Below are positions 28,523 through 37,022 of a DNA stretch of 64,000 nucleotides, piece after piece (within the stretch, counting starts at the first letter, position 1; each line of letters starts with the position of its first letter). The notes under the pieces are model-generated. The model was not told where the DNA came from. It made no database searches and was given only the letters and a program-made list of their open reading frames with translations. This DNA is from Streptomyces cucumeris (lineage in GTDB: Bacteria > Actinomycetota > Actinomycetes > Streptomycetales > Streptomycetaceae). The stretch is taken from positions 367,597 to 431,596 of the forward strand of contig NZ_JANCLX010000003.1 of the NCBI RefSeq assembly GCF_024295805.1. Reading direction: 5' to 3'. The translations under genes were made by a program, and so were the position numbers.

Positions 28523-29737
28523 ATGCACGTCCTCGTGGTGCACAACCGGTACGGCTCGGCGCAGCCGAGCGGTGAGAACAAGGTCGTCGACCAGGAGGTG
28601 GCGCTGCTGCGCGGAGCCGGCCACCGGGTGGAGGTGTTCGAGCGGCGCAGCGACGACATCGGCGCCCGGTCCCTGCCGGGCAAGGTCGCGGTACCGCTGC
28701 TGGTGCCATGGAACCCGGCGGTCCGCGCGGAACTCGCCGCCCGGCTGCGCACCGAGCGGCCGGATGTGGTCCATGTGCACAACGTCTTCCCGCTGCTGTC
28801 GCCCGCGGTGCTGGCCGCCTGCGCCGACGCCGGTGTGCCCACCGTCGCCACCCTGCACAACTACACCCAGGTCTGTCCGCCCGGCACACTGCAGCGCGAT
28901 GGCCGGCCGTGCACCGAGTGCGTCGGGCGGGCGCCGCTGCCCGCCGTCCGGCACGGCTGCTACCGGAGCTCCCGCCTCGCGACGGTGCCGCTCGCGGTCA
29001 GCCTGTCGGTCAACCGGCGGCGGTGGTGGTCCGGTGTGGACCGGTTCTTCTGCATCTCCGCGGCGCAGCGCGACGTCCTGGTGCGGTCCGGTATGCCGGC
29101 CGAGCGGCTGGCGGTGAAGCACAACTTCGTGCCGGACCCGGAGGACCGCCGCACGGGCGCCGGTGAGCATCTGCTCTATCTGGGCCGGCTCGCGGAGGCC
29201 AAGGGGGTGCGGCTGCTCATGGCCGCGTGGGACGAGATCGCGGCGGGCGGCGGTGTGGGGGTGCCGCTCGTGATCGCCGGGGCGGGGCCGCTGGAGCGGG
29301 AGGTGACCGCCTGGGCGGCGGGCCGGGACGATGTGCGCTACGCCGGCCTGTACGACACGGCGGAGACCCGGAAGGCCCTCGCCAGGTCGGTGGCCGTGGT
29401 GGCTCCCTCGACGTGGCTGGAGGCGTTCGGCCTGGTGGTCGTGGAGGCGATGGCGGCGGGGGTCCCGGCCGTCGCCGCCGGTCACGGCGCCTTCACCGAA
29501 CTTGTCGAGGACGGGAGGACCGGGCTGCTGCACCGGCCGGGCGAGGCCGCCTCGCTCGCGTCCTGCATACGCCGGATCGCGGCCGATCAGGACCGCAACC
29601 GGGAGATGGGCCGGGCGGCCCGGAGCCGGTACGAGCAGGGCTTCAGCCCGGCCGTCGGGCTGGAACGCCTGGTGGAGGGGTACCGCACCGCGATCGCGGG
29701 GCGGTCCGGCGAGGCGGGGACAGCCCGCCGCCGGTAG
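28523..29737 (+). CDS. Glycosyltransferase family 4
   Basis: 404 aa. N-terminal half VVHNRYGSAQPSGENKVVDQEVALL, then DVVHVHNVFPLLSPAVL and CTECVGRAPLPAVRHGCYR, a Cys-containing stretch common in this GT4 subgroup. The C-terminal donor domain shows LLYLGRLAEAKGVRLLMAAW, LVIAGAGPLEREV, and APSTWLEAFGLVVVEAMAAGVPAVAAGHGAFTELV with the EX7E motif. It adds one sugar of the repeat unit from a nucleotide sugar; which one is unknown. AGGTGA lies upstream of the ATG. After it there is the longest internal gap of the operon after the first gene (63 bp), with no terminator. Confidence 0.9.
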   Translation: MHVLVVHNRYGSAQPSGENKVVDQEVALLRGAGHRVEVFERRSDDIGARSLPGKVAVPLLVPWNPAVRAELAARLRTERPDVVHVHNVFPLLSPAVLAACADAGVPTVATLHNYTQVCPPGTLQRDGRPCTECVGRAPLPAVRHGCYRSSRLATVPLAVSLSVNRRRWWSGVDRFFCISAAQRDVLVRSGMPAERLAVKHNFVPDPEDRRTGAGEHLLYLGRLAEAKGVRLLMAAWDEIAAGGGVGVPLVIAGAGPLEREVTAWAAGRDDVRYAGLYDTAETRKALARSVAVVAPSTWLEAFGLVVVEAMAAGVPAVAAGHGAFTELVEDGRTGLLHRPGEAASLASCIRRIAADQDRNREMGRAARSRYEQGFSPAVGLERLVEGYRTAIAGRSGEAGTARRR

Positions 29738-29800
29738 GGGACGACACACACTGGCTCGCGGCGGGGACACCCGCGCGGGCGGGGGGATGGGGACACGTAG

Positions 29801-31036
29801 ATGACACGATGCCGACTCTGCGGCTCGGAAGCGATGACCAGCGTCGTCGATCTGGGGGCGACGCCGCCGTGTGAGAGCTTTCTCGCCGCGGACCGACTCG
29901 ACCAGCCGGAGCCCGCGTACCCGCTGCACCTGCGGGTCTGCACCGACTGCTGGCTGGCGCAGATCCCGCCGCTGATCACGCCGGAGGAGACGTTCAAGGA
30001 GTACGCGTACTTCTCCTCGTACTCGACCTCCTGGGTGGAGCACGCGCGCACGTTCGTGGCCGACGCCGTACAGCGGGTGGGCCTGGGCGACGACGCCTTC
30101 GTGGTCGAGGTCGCGAGCAACGACGGGTATCTGCTGAGGCATGTGGTGGACCGGGGGATCCGCTGTCTGGGCATCGAGCCGTCGGTGAACGTCGGCGCCG
30201 CGGCGCGGGACGCGGGTGTGCCCACGCTCACGGAGTTCCTGAGCCCCGACACCGGCTCGGCCGTACGCGCCGAGCACGGCCCGGCGGACCTGGTCGTGGC
30301 CAACAACGTGTACGCGCACATCCCCGACGTGGTCGGGTTCACCCAGGGGCTGCGCGCCCTGGTCGCCGACGACGGCTGGGTCTCCATCGAGGTGCAGCAT
30401 CTGCTGACCCTGATCGAGGAGAACCAGTACGACACCATCTACCACGAGCACTTCCAGTACTACACGGTCGCGTCCGCGATCCGGGCGCTGGCCAGCGGCG
30501 GGCTCACGCTCGTGGACGTCGAGCTGTTGCCCACGCACGGCGGTTCCATCCGGCTGTGGGCCCGGCCGGCCGAGGTGGCCGGTGAGCCGACGCAGGCGGT
30601 GGCCGATGTGCTGGGCCGGGAGAAGGCCGCCGGGCTCCAGGAGCTGTCCGGGTACACCGAGTTCTCCGCCCGGGTGGCCACGGTGCGCCGGAACCTGCTG
30701 AAGTTCCTCATCACCGCGGCCGAGCGCGGCGAGACGGTCGTCGGCTACGGCGCCCCCGGCAAAGGCAACACCCTGCTCAACCACTGCGGTATCCGGCCCG
30801 ATCTGCTCCGGTACACCGTCGACCGCAACCCCTACAAGCACGGCAGGTTCACCCCGGGCACCCGTATCCCGATCCTGCCGCCCGAGCGGATAGCCGCCGA
30901 CCGGCCGGACTACGTCCTCGTCCTCCCGTGGAACCTGCGGGACGAGCTGGTCGAGCAGCTGTCCTTCGTGCACGAGTGGGGCGGCCGGCTGGTCTTCCCC
31001 ATCCCGGAACTGAGCATTGTCGAGGTCGAGCGATGA
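29801..31036 (+). CDS. NDP-sugar C-methyltransferase (zinc-binding, class I SAM-dependent)
   Basis: 411 aa. It has an N-terminal zinc-binding domain (CRLCGSE at 4-10, CTDCWLAQ near 48), a SAM domain with VVEVASNDGYLLRHVV near 105, and a C-terminal Rossmann-like domain (GYGAPGKGNTLLNHCGI). This is the layout of TylCIII/NovU/EryBIII-type enzymes that put a methyl group on C3 or C5 of a keto-deoxysugar. In this operon it sits directly before the cytidylyltransferase, so the substrate may be a CDP-linked keto sugar. GGGGGATGGGG precedes the ATG at a reasonable distance. It overlaps the next gene by 4 bp. Confidence 0.9.
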   Translation: MTRCRLCGSEAMTSVVDLGATPPCESFLAADRLDQPEPAYPLHLRVCTDCWLAQIPPLITPEETFKEYAYFSSYSTSWVEHARTFVADAVQRVGLGDDAFVVEVASNDGYLLRHVVDRGIRCLGIEPSVNVGAAARDAGVPTLTEFLSPDTGSAVRAEHGPADLVVANNVYAHIPDVVGFTQGLRALVADDGWVSIEVQHLLTLIEENQYDTIYHEHFQYYTVASAIRALASGGLTLVDVELLPTHGGSIRLWARPAEVAGEPTQAVADVLGREKAAGLQELSGYTEFSARVATVRRNLLKFLITAAERGETVVGYGAPGKGNTLLNHCGIRPDLLRYTVDRNPYKHGRFTPGTRIPILPPERIAADRPDYVLVLPWNLRDELVEQLSFVHEWGGRLVFPIPELSIVEVER

Positions 31037-31827
31037 AGGTCGTACTGTTCTGCGGCGGTTACGGGATGCGGATGCGCAGCGGTGCCGCGGACGATGTGCC
31101 CAAGCCGATGGCCATGGTCGGCCCGCGGCCGCTGATCTGGCATGTCATGCGCTACTACGCGCACTTCGGGCACACCGAGTTCATCCTGTGCCTGGGGTAC
31201 GGGGCCCATCACATCAAGGACTTCTTCCTCCACTACGAGGAGACGACGTCCAACGACTTCGTGCTGCGCGGCGGCCGGACCGAGCTGCTGTCCACCGATA
31301 TCTCGGACTGGACGATCACGTTCGCGCAGACCGGTATCGAGTCACCGATCGGCGAGCGGCTGCGCCGGGTGCGGCACCATCTGGACGGCGACGAGATGTT
31401 CCTCGCCAACTACGCCGATGTGCTCACCGACGCCCCGCTGCCGGAGATGATCGACCGGTTCGCCTGGCGCGACGCCGGGGCGTCGATGATGGTGGTGCCG
31501 CCGCAGTCCTCGTTCCACTGCGTGGAGCTGGGCGAGGACGGCCTGGTGGGGGGCATCACCGCGGTGAGCGAACTGCCGCTGTGGGAGAACGGCGGCTACT
31601 TCGTGCTCCGCCAGGAGGTCTTCGACCACATACCGGAGAACGGGGACCTGGTCGCCGACGGATGTGGCGGACTGGCCAAGCAGGGGCGGCTGGTGGCACA
31701 TCAGCACCGCGGCTTCTGGAAGCCGACCGACACCGTGAAGGAACGGGCCGCGCTCGACCACGCCTACGCCCGGGGCGACCGCCCGTGGGCCGTGTGGGAG
31801 CGGGACACCGCCGGGGCGCGGGCGTGA
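31033..31827 (+). CDS. rfbF: Glucose-1-phosphate cytidylyltransferase family protein
   Basis: 264 aa, close to the usual 257. It joins CTP and glucose-1-phosphate to CDP-glucose, the entry to CDP-3,6-dideoxy and branched sugars. The sequence begins KVVLFCGGYGMRMRSGAADDVPKPMAMVG, the signature loop and catalytic Lys of the family, and continues FLHYEETTSNDFVL, ADVLTDAPLPEMID and WENGGYFVLRQEVFD. Neighbours are a C-methyltransferase and a deacetylase, supporting a modified sugar. An ATGA overlap joins it to the methyltransferase gene, and a GTGA overlap to the next. Confidence 0.9.
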   Translation: MKVVLFCGGYGMRMRSGAADDVPKPMAMVGPRPLIWHVMRYYAHFGHTEFILCLGYGAHHIKDFFLHYEETTSNDFVLRGGRTELLSTDISDWTITFAQTGIESPIGERLRRVRHHLDGDEMFLANYADVLTDAPLPEMIDRFAWRDAGASMMVVPPQSSFHCVELGEDGLVGGITAVSELPLWENGGYFVLRQEVFDHIPENGDLVADGCGGLAKQGRLVAHQHRGFWKPTDTVKERAALDHAYARGDRPWAVWERDTAGARA

Positions 31828-32483
31828 TCCGGCTCGGCGCCGGGCGCCCGGACCGGATCGTCGCGGTGGGCGCGCACTGCGACGACATCGCCATCGGCGC
31901 GGGCGGCACCCTGCTCGCGATGTGCCGCGCACGGCCGGGCATCCGCGTCGACGCGCTGGTGCTCTCCGGCGGTGGCACCGACCGGGAGCAGGAGGAGCGG
32001 GCAGCGCTCACCGCCTTCTGCCCGGGTGCCGACCTGCGGCTGACCGTCCTCAAGCTGCCGGACGGCCGGATCCCCGCGCACTGGGAGGAGGCCAAGGCCG
32101 CGGTCGAGGAACTGCGCGGGCGGACCGAACCGGATCTGATCCTCGCCCCGCGCACCGATGACGCCCACCAGGACCACCGCGGCCTGGCGCGGCTGCTGCC
32201 CACCGCGTTCCGCGACCACCTGGTGCTCGGCTACGAGATCGTCAAATGGGACGGCGATCTCGGCCGTCCGGTGGCCTACCAGCCGCTGTCACCTCGGACC
32301 GCGGAGGAGAAGGTGCGGCTGCTGCAGGAGCACTACCCCTCGCAGCGGCACCGGCCCTGGTACGACCGGGAAGCCTTCCTCGGTCTCGCACGGATCCGCG
32401 GTATCGAATGCCAGGAGCGCTACGCCGAGGCGTTCGCCGTCACCAAACTCACTCTCGACCTCGCTCTCGACCTGGGGGATTGA
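31824..32483 (+). CDS. LmbE/PIG-L-type deacetylase
   Basis: 219 aa. The family removes N-acetyl groups from sugars with a zinc ion. Metal-binding motif VGAHCDDIAIGAGG (H18, D20, D21) replaces the common AHPDD by AHCDD, and the second motif DDAHQDHRGL is near residue 113. The C-terminal region (KWDGDLGRPVAYQPL, LLQEHYPSQRHRPWYDREAF) matches PIG-L proteins of polysaccharide clusters. It probably works on the CDP-linked sugar or a lipid-linked intermediate to free an amine. GTG start in a 4-bp overlap with the cytidylyltransferase gene. Confidence 0.88.
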   Translation: MIRLGAGRPDRIVAVGAHCDDIAIGAGGTLLAMCRARPGIRVDALVLSGGGTDREQEERAALTAFCPGADLRLTVLKLPDGRIPAHWEEAKAAVEELRGRTEPDLILAPRTDDAHQDHRGLARLLPTAFRDHLVLGYEIVKWDGDLGRPVAYQPLSPRTAEEKVRLLQEHYPSQRHRPWYDREAFLGLARIRGIECQERYAEAFAVTKLTLDLALDLGD

Positions 32484-32486
32484 ACC

Positions 32487-33512
32487 TTGCGCGTACTGCT
32501 CACCGGACACCAGGGCTATCTGGGCACCGTGATGGCCCCGGTCCTCATGGCCGCCGAACACGAGGTCGTCGGTCTCGACGCCGGACTGTTCGCCGACTGC
32601 GTCCTCGGCCCGTCACCCGCGGACCCCTCCGGGCACCGGGTGGACCTGCGTGATGTCACGGCCGACCACGTGGCCGGGGTGGACGCCGTGATCCATCTGG
32701 CCGCGCTCTCCAACGACCCGCTGGGATCGCTGGCGCCGGAGCTCACCTACGACATCAACCACCGGGCGTCCGTACGGCTGGCCCGGCTCGCCCGCGACGC
32801 CGGGGTGCGGCGCTTCCTGTACGCGTCGACCTGCTCGGTGTACGGCGCCGCCGGCGGGGACGACCTGGTGGCCGAGGACGCCCCGCTGCGCCCGGTGACG
32901 CCGTACGCGGAGTCCAAGGTGCGGGTGGAGGACGATCTGCACGCCCTGGCCGACGGTGACTTCACCCCGGTGTACATGCGCAACGCCACCGCCTTCGGCC
33001 ACTCCCCCAGGCTGCGCGCCGACATCGTGCTGAACAACCTGGTGGGCCACGCGCTGCTGTCCGGCGAGGTGCTGGTGCTCTCCGACGGCACCCCCTGGCG
33101 CCCGCTGGTGCACGCCGCCGATATCGCCCGGGCCTTCACGGCCGCGCTGACCGCGCCGCGGGAAGCCGTGCACGACCGGGCGTTCAACATCGGCAGCGAG
33201 ACCAACAACGTCACGGTCGCCGAGATCGCCGAACAGGTCGCCGAGGCGGTGTCCGGGGCGAAGGTGGTGATCACCGGGGAGACCGGTGCCGATCCGCGCT
33301 CGTACCGGGTGGACTTCTCCCGGTTCCGCGCCGCGATACCCGGGTTCGAATGCGAGTGGACGGTGAAACGGGGCGCACTCGAACTCGCCGACGCCTACCG
33401 GAAGTTCGGTCTGACCCGGGAGGACTTCGAGCAACGCTTCACCCGGCTGGCCGTGCTGCGCGCGGCGTCCGGGTCCGGCGCCGTCGACGACACCCTGCGG
33501 TGGCGCCGGTGA
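32487..33512 (+). CDS. NAD-dependent epimerase/dehydratase (extended SDR)
   Basis: 341 aa. Nucleotide motif TGHQGYLG near residue 6, NAD contact HLAALSNDP, catalytic region ASTCSVYG and YAESK (YxxxK). These are extended SDR features shared by nucleotide-sugar epimerases, reductases and dehydratases. It follows a CTP-sugar enzyme and no separate CDP-glucose 4,6-dehydratase is present, so it may fill that step or may act on the 4-keto sugar; the sequence alone does not decide. TTG start with GGGGGA upstream. It overlaps the DUF4910 gene by 4 bp. Confidence 0.87.
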   Translation: MRVLLTGHQGYLGTVMAPVLMAAEHEVVGLDAGLFADCVLGPSPADPSGHRVDLRDVTADHVAGVDAVIHLAALSNDPLGSLAPELTYDINHRASVRLARLARDAGVRRFLYASTCSVYGAAGGDDLVAEDAPLRPVTPYAESKVRVEDDLHALADGDFTPVYMRNATAFGHSPRLRADIVLNNLVGHALLSGEVLVLSDGTPWRPLVHAADIARAFTAALTAPREAVHDRAFNIGSETNNVTVAEIAEQVAEAVSGAKVVITGETGADPRSYRVDFSRFRAAIPGFECEWTVKRGALELADAYRKFGLTREDFEQRFTRLAVLRAASGSGAVDDTLRWRR

Positions 33513-34783
33513 CGGCGGTCGGCGAGGAGATGCACGCACTGGTGGAGCGGCTGTACCCGCTGTGCCGGAGCATCACCGGCGACGGGGTGCGCGCCACCCT
33601 GGAGATCGTCGGCGAGTATGTCCCGCTGCGGATGCACGAGGTGCCGACCGGGACCCAGGTGCTGGACTGGACGGTCCCGCAGGAGTGGAACATCCGGGAC
33701 GCGTACATCGCCGACTCCACGGGCCACCGGGTCGTCGACTTCCGGGCGTCCAGTCTGCATGTGCTCGGCTACAGCGTGCCGGTGGCGCGGACCATGCCGC
33801 TCACCGAGCTGCGCGCCCATCTGCACACCCTTCCGGACCAGCCGTCGCTGGTGCCGTACCGCACCAGCTACTACACACCCCAGTGGGGGTTCTGTCTGGC
33901 CCAGGAGACCCTGGACGCGCTGCCGGACGGGGACTACGAGGTGCGGATCGACTCCACGCTCGCCGACGGCCACCTCACCTATGCCGAGCATGTGATCCCC
34001 GGTCAGGTCCCCGACGAGGTGATCGTCTCCTGCCATGTCTGCCACCCGTCGCTGGCCAACGACAACCTGGCCGGTATCGCGGTGGCCACGTTCCTGGCCC
34101 GTGCGCTGGCGCGGGAGACGCCGTACTACACCTACCGGTTCATCTACGCGCCCGGCACCATCGGGGCGATCACCTGGCTGGCCCGCAACGCCGAGCGGAT
34201 CGAGCAGGTCAAGCACGGGCTGGTGCTGGCCTGCGCCGGCGATACGGGCCATCTGACGTACAAGCGGAGCAGACGCGGCGACGCGGAGATCGACCGGGTG
34301 CTGCAGTATGTGCTCGCCGCGTCCGAACGCCCGCACCGCGTGGACGAGTTCACCCCGTACGGCTACGACGAGCGGCAGTACTGCTCCCCCGGGTTCGACC
34401 TCGGTGTGGGGTCGCTCAGCCGGACCCCGTACGCCGGGTACCCCGAGTACCACACCTCGGCGGACAACCCGGACTTCGTCTCCCCGGAGGCGATGGCGGA
34501 CACGCTCGCCGTCTGCCGCGAGGCGTTCGCGGTACTCGACCGCAACCGGCGGTACGTCAATCTCAGCCCGTACGGCGAACCGCAGTTGGGGCGGCGCGGG
34601 TTGTACGACTCCCTTGGTGGCCGCAGCGACGCGAAGCAGGCCCAGATGGCCATGCTCTGGGTGCTCAGCCTCTCCGACGGCGAGCACGGTCTGCTGGACG
34701 TGGCCGAGCGGTCCGGGCTGCCGTTCGACACCGTCGCCGCCGCGGCCGACGCCCTGCACGGCGCCGGTCTGATCAAGGCATGA
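33509..34783 (+). CDS. DUF4910/aminopeptidase-like protein with a C-terminal winged helix
   Basis: 424 aa. The sequence contains SCHVCHPSLANDNLAGIAVATFLAR near residue 174, the motif of the M28-like zinc aminopeptidase fold in DUF4910/DUF2172 proteins, with His176, His179 and Asp185 as possible metal ligands. The N-terminus (MHALVERLYPLCRSITGDGVR) is family-specific, and the last ~60 residues (LWVLSLSDGEHGLLDVAERSGLPFDTVAAAADALHGAGL) form a winged helix. Function is unknown; members lie in polysaccharide clusters and may cut an amide on an aminoacyl sugar. GTG start in a GTGA overlap. Confidence 0.82.
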   Translation: MTAVGEEMHALVERLYPLCRSITGDGVRATLEIVGEYVPLRMHEVPTGTQVLDWTVPQEWNIRDAYIADSTGHRVVDFRASSLHVLGYSVPVARTMPLTELRAHLHTLPDQPSLVPYRTSYYTPQWGFCLAQETLDALPDGDYEVRIDSTLADGHLTYAEHVIPGQVPDEVIVSCHVCHPSLANDNLAGIAVATFLARALARETPYYTYRFIYAPGTIGAITWLARNAERIEQVKHGLVLACAGDTGHLTYKRSRRGDAEIDRVLQYVLAASERPHRVDEFTPYGYDERQYCSPGFDLGVGSLSRTPYAGYPEYHTSADNPDFVSPEAMADTLAVCREAFAVLDRNRRYVNLSPYGEPQLGRRGLYDSLGGRSDAKQAQMAMLWVLSLSDGEHGLLDVAERSGLPFDTVAAAADALHGAGLIKA

Positions 34784-36078
34784 CGCGGATGACCACCGAG
34801 GAGGAGAGGGCGACGGCACCGGCGGGATCCACCCGGCGGGCCTTCGCCGGCCGTCTTTCCTGGGGCCTGGCCGACCAGGCGGCCTCCAGCATCAGCAACT
34901 TCGCGGTGGGGATCTACGTGGCCCGCTCGCTGGGGGTGACCGCGTTCGGCGTGTTCAGCCTCGCCTGGGTGACCTACGGCGTGGTGCTCAACGTCTCCCG
35001 GGGCCTGGCCACCGACCCGCTCGTGGTGCGCTTCAGCGGTGTGCCGGACACGGCCTGGCGCGGGGCGGTGGCCCGGTCGTCGGGCACCGCGCTCGGCGTC
35101 GGTGCCGCGATCGGCGCGGGGTGTCTGGTGGCCGGCCTCGCCCTCGGCGGCCAGGTCGGGCCCGCGTTCGCCTGTCTCGGCGTCATGCTGCCGGGACTGC
35201 TGCTCCAGGACGCCTGGCGGTACGCGTTCTTCGCCGCGGGCACGGGGAAGAAGGCGTTCGTCAACGACCTCGTGTGGGGCGTCGCGCTCGTCCCGGCCAT
35301 GGTGGTGGCGGCCCGGGTGGGCAGCGTGGCCGCCTTCGTGCTCGCCTGGGGCGCGTCCGCCACGGTGGCCGCGGGGTACGGCTACGTCCAGTCCGGCATC
35401 CTGCCCCGCACGGCCCAGGCCCGCGTATGGCTCCGCGAGCAGCGCGACCTCGGCTACCGGTACCTCGTCGAGAACGTCAGCCTCAGCGGCGCGAGCCAGC
35501 TGCGTGCGTACGGGCTCGGCGCGATCGCCGGGGTCGGCGCGGTGGGTGCGGTCCGGGGTGCCGAGCTGCTGCTCGGCCCGTTCCTCGCCGTGCTGATGGG
35601 CCTCTCGCTGGTCACCGTCGCGGAGGCGGCACGGGTGCTGCGGCAGGCCCCGGACCGCCTGGGCAGATTCTGCTTCCTGCTGGGAGGCGGGCAGGCCGTC
35701 GCCGCGCTGCTCTGGGGCGGGGCGCTGCTGCTGATGCCGGACCGGCTCGGTGAGCTTGTGCTCGGCGACGTCTGGACGTCCGCCGCCCAGCTCATCGTGC
35801 CGGTCACCCTCGGTGTCGCGGGCGCCGGCCTCGGCACCGGCGCGGCGGCCGGGCTGCGCGCGCTCGCCGCGGCCCGGCGCAGTCTGCGCTGCCAGCTCTT
35901 CGCGTCCGCCTGCTACGTGGCGGGCGGGCTCGGCGGCGCGGCCCTGGCCGGCACGGTCGGCTCGGCCTGGGGCGTCGCCACCGCGACCCTCACCGGCTCC
36001 GCCGTGTGGTGGCTCCAGCTCCGCTCCGCCCTGCGCGGGCACCACCAGGACTCCATTCCCGAAGTGAGGACGCCATGA
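34780..36078 (+). CDS. Wzx-like polysaccharide flippase
   Basis: 432 aa with about 12 hydrophobic helices throughout, starting LSWGLADQAASSISNFAVGIYVARSLGVTAFGVFSLAW, the typical opening of the polysaccharide transporter (MOP) superfamily. It should move undecaprenyl-linked repeat units across the membrane to the Wzy-type polymerase in the same operon. ATG 34780 overlaps the preceding stop by 4 bp; ATG 34789 is an alternative without a better ribosome site. It overlaps the following glycosyltransferase gene by 4 bp. Confidence 0.85.
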   Translation: MTRMTTEEERATAPAGSTRRAFAGRLSWGLADQAASSISNFAVGIYVARSLGVTAFGVFSLAWVTYGVVLNVSRGLATDPLVVRFSGVPDTAWRGAVARSSGTALGVGAAIGAGCLVAGLALGGQVGPAFACLGVMLPGLLLQDAWRYAFFAAGTGKKAFVNDLVWGVALVPAMVVAARVGSVAAFVLAWGASATVAAGYGYVQSGILPRTAQARVWLREQRDLGYRYLVENVSLSGASQLRAYGLGAIAGVGAVGAVRGAELLLGPFLAVLMGLSLVTVAEAARVLRQAPDRLGRFCFLLGGGQAVAALLWGGALLLMPDRLGELVLGDVWTSAAQLIVPVTLGVAGAGLGTGAAAGLRALAAARRSLRCQLFASACYVAGGLGGAALAGTVGSAWGVATATLTGSAVWWLQLRSALRGHHQDSIPEVRTP

Positions 36079-37022
36079 CCGCCCGACCCAGGCTGAGCAT
36101 CGGCCTGCCCGTGTACAACGGCGAGGAGTACCTCGCGGAGTCGCTCGACGCCCTCCTCGGGCAGACCTACGAGGACTTCGAGCTGGTCATCTCCGACAAC
36201 GCCTCGACCGACGGGACCGAGGAGATCTGCCGCAAGTACGTCGCGCAGGACTCGCGTATCCGCTACCTGCGGCTGACCCGGAACATCGGCGCCGCGCCGA
36301 ACCACAACTACGTCTTCACCCGGTGCCGCGGCGAGTTGTTCAAGTGGGCCTCGCACGACGACCTCTACGCCCGGGACCTGCTGCGCCGCTGTGTGGAGGC
36401 GCTGGACGAACGGCCGGAGATCGTCCTCGCCCACTCCGACCAGGCGGTCATCGACGGCGAAGGACAGGTCAAGGTCCCCTACGAGTACAAGCTCGCCACC
36501 GCCTCGCCCGACGCTCCGGAGCGTTTCCGCAGCTTCCTGTTCGAGCCCGGTGGCGACGACTTCTACGGGGTGATGCGTGCCGACATGCTGCGCCGGGTGC
36601 GGCCGCATGACAGCTACCACCACGCGGACCGCACGTTCGTCGCCCAGCTCGTCCTCCAGGGCCCCTTCCATCAGGTGCCGGAGCTGCTGTACTTCCGCCG
36701 CGACCACCCCACCCGCGCCGAGCGGGCGAACCCTTCCAAGCGTTCCCGGTGCGTCAATCTGGATCCGCGCCGGGCGGGCGCGCTGCATCCGACGCCCCGG
36801 CTGCTCGCCGAGTATGTCCTGGGCTTCGTCTCGGCGATCCGGCGGGCGCCGTTGTCCGCGGCCGACCGGCGCGCGTGCTACCGCCACCTGGGCGACTGGA
36901 TGACGAGCCGGGTCCGGCCGGGCGCCGGTGAGCGGGTCGAGGACCGCGCCCCGGTCGATCCGGACCGGCTCACCGTCTCCGTCGACGACCTCGTCGCGGG
37001 ACGTGAGGGGCGGCGACCATGA
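36075..37022 (+). CDS. Glycosyltransferase family 2
   Basis: 315 aa. The GT-A fold begins RLSIGLPVYNGEEYLAESLDALLGQTYEDFELVISDNASTDGT, with DHxD-like SHDDLYARDLL as the metal-binding DXD equivalent. The C-terminal region includes DSYHHADRTFVAQLVLQGPFHQVPELLYFRRDHPTRA, typical of cytoplasmic GT2 enzymes. It adds a sugar to the growing lipid-linked unit. The ATG overlaps the preceding stop, and its own stop overlaps the pyruvyl transferase gene start. Confidence 0.9.
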   Translation: MTARPRLSIGLPVYNGEEYLAESLDALLGQTYEDFELVISDNASTDGTEEICRKYVAQDSRIRYLRLTRNIGAAPNHNYVFTRCRGELFKWASHDDLYARDLLRRCVEALDERPEIVLAHSDQAVIDGEGQVKVPYEYKLATASPDAPERFRSFLFEPGGDDFYGVMRADMLRRVRPHDSYHHADRTFVAQLVLQGPFHQVPELLYFRRDHPTRAERANPSKRSRCVNLDPRRAGALHPTPRLLAEYVLGFVSAIRRAPLSAADRRACYRHLGDWMTSRVRPGAGERVEDRAPVDPDRLTVSVDDLVAGREGRRP

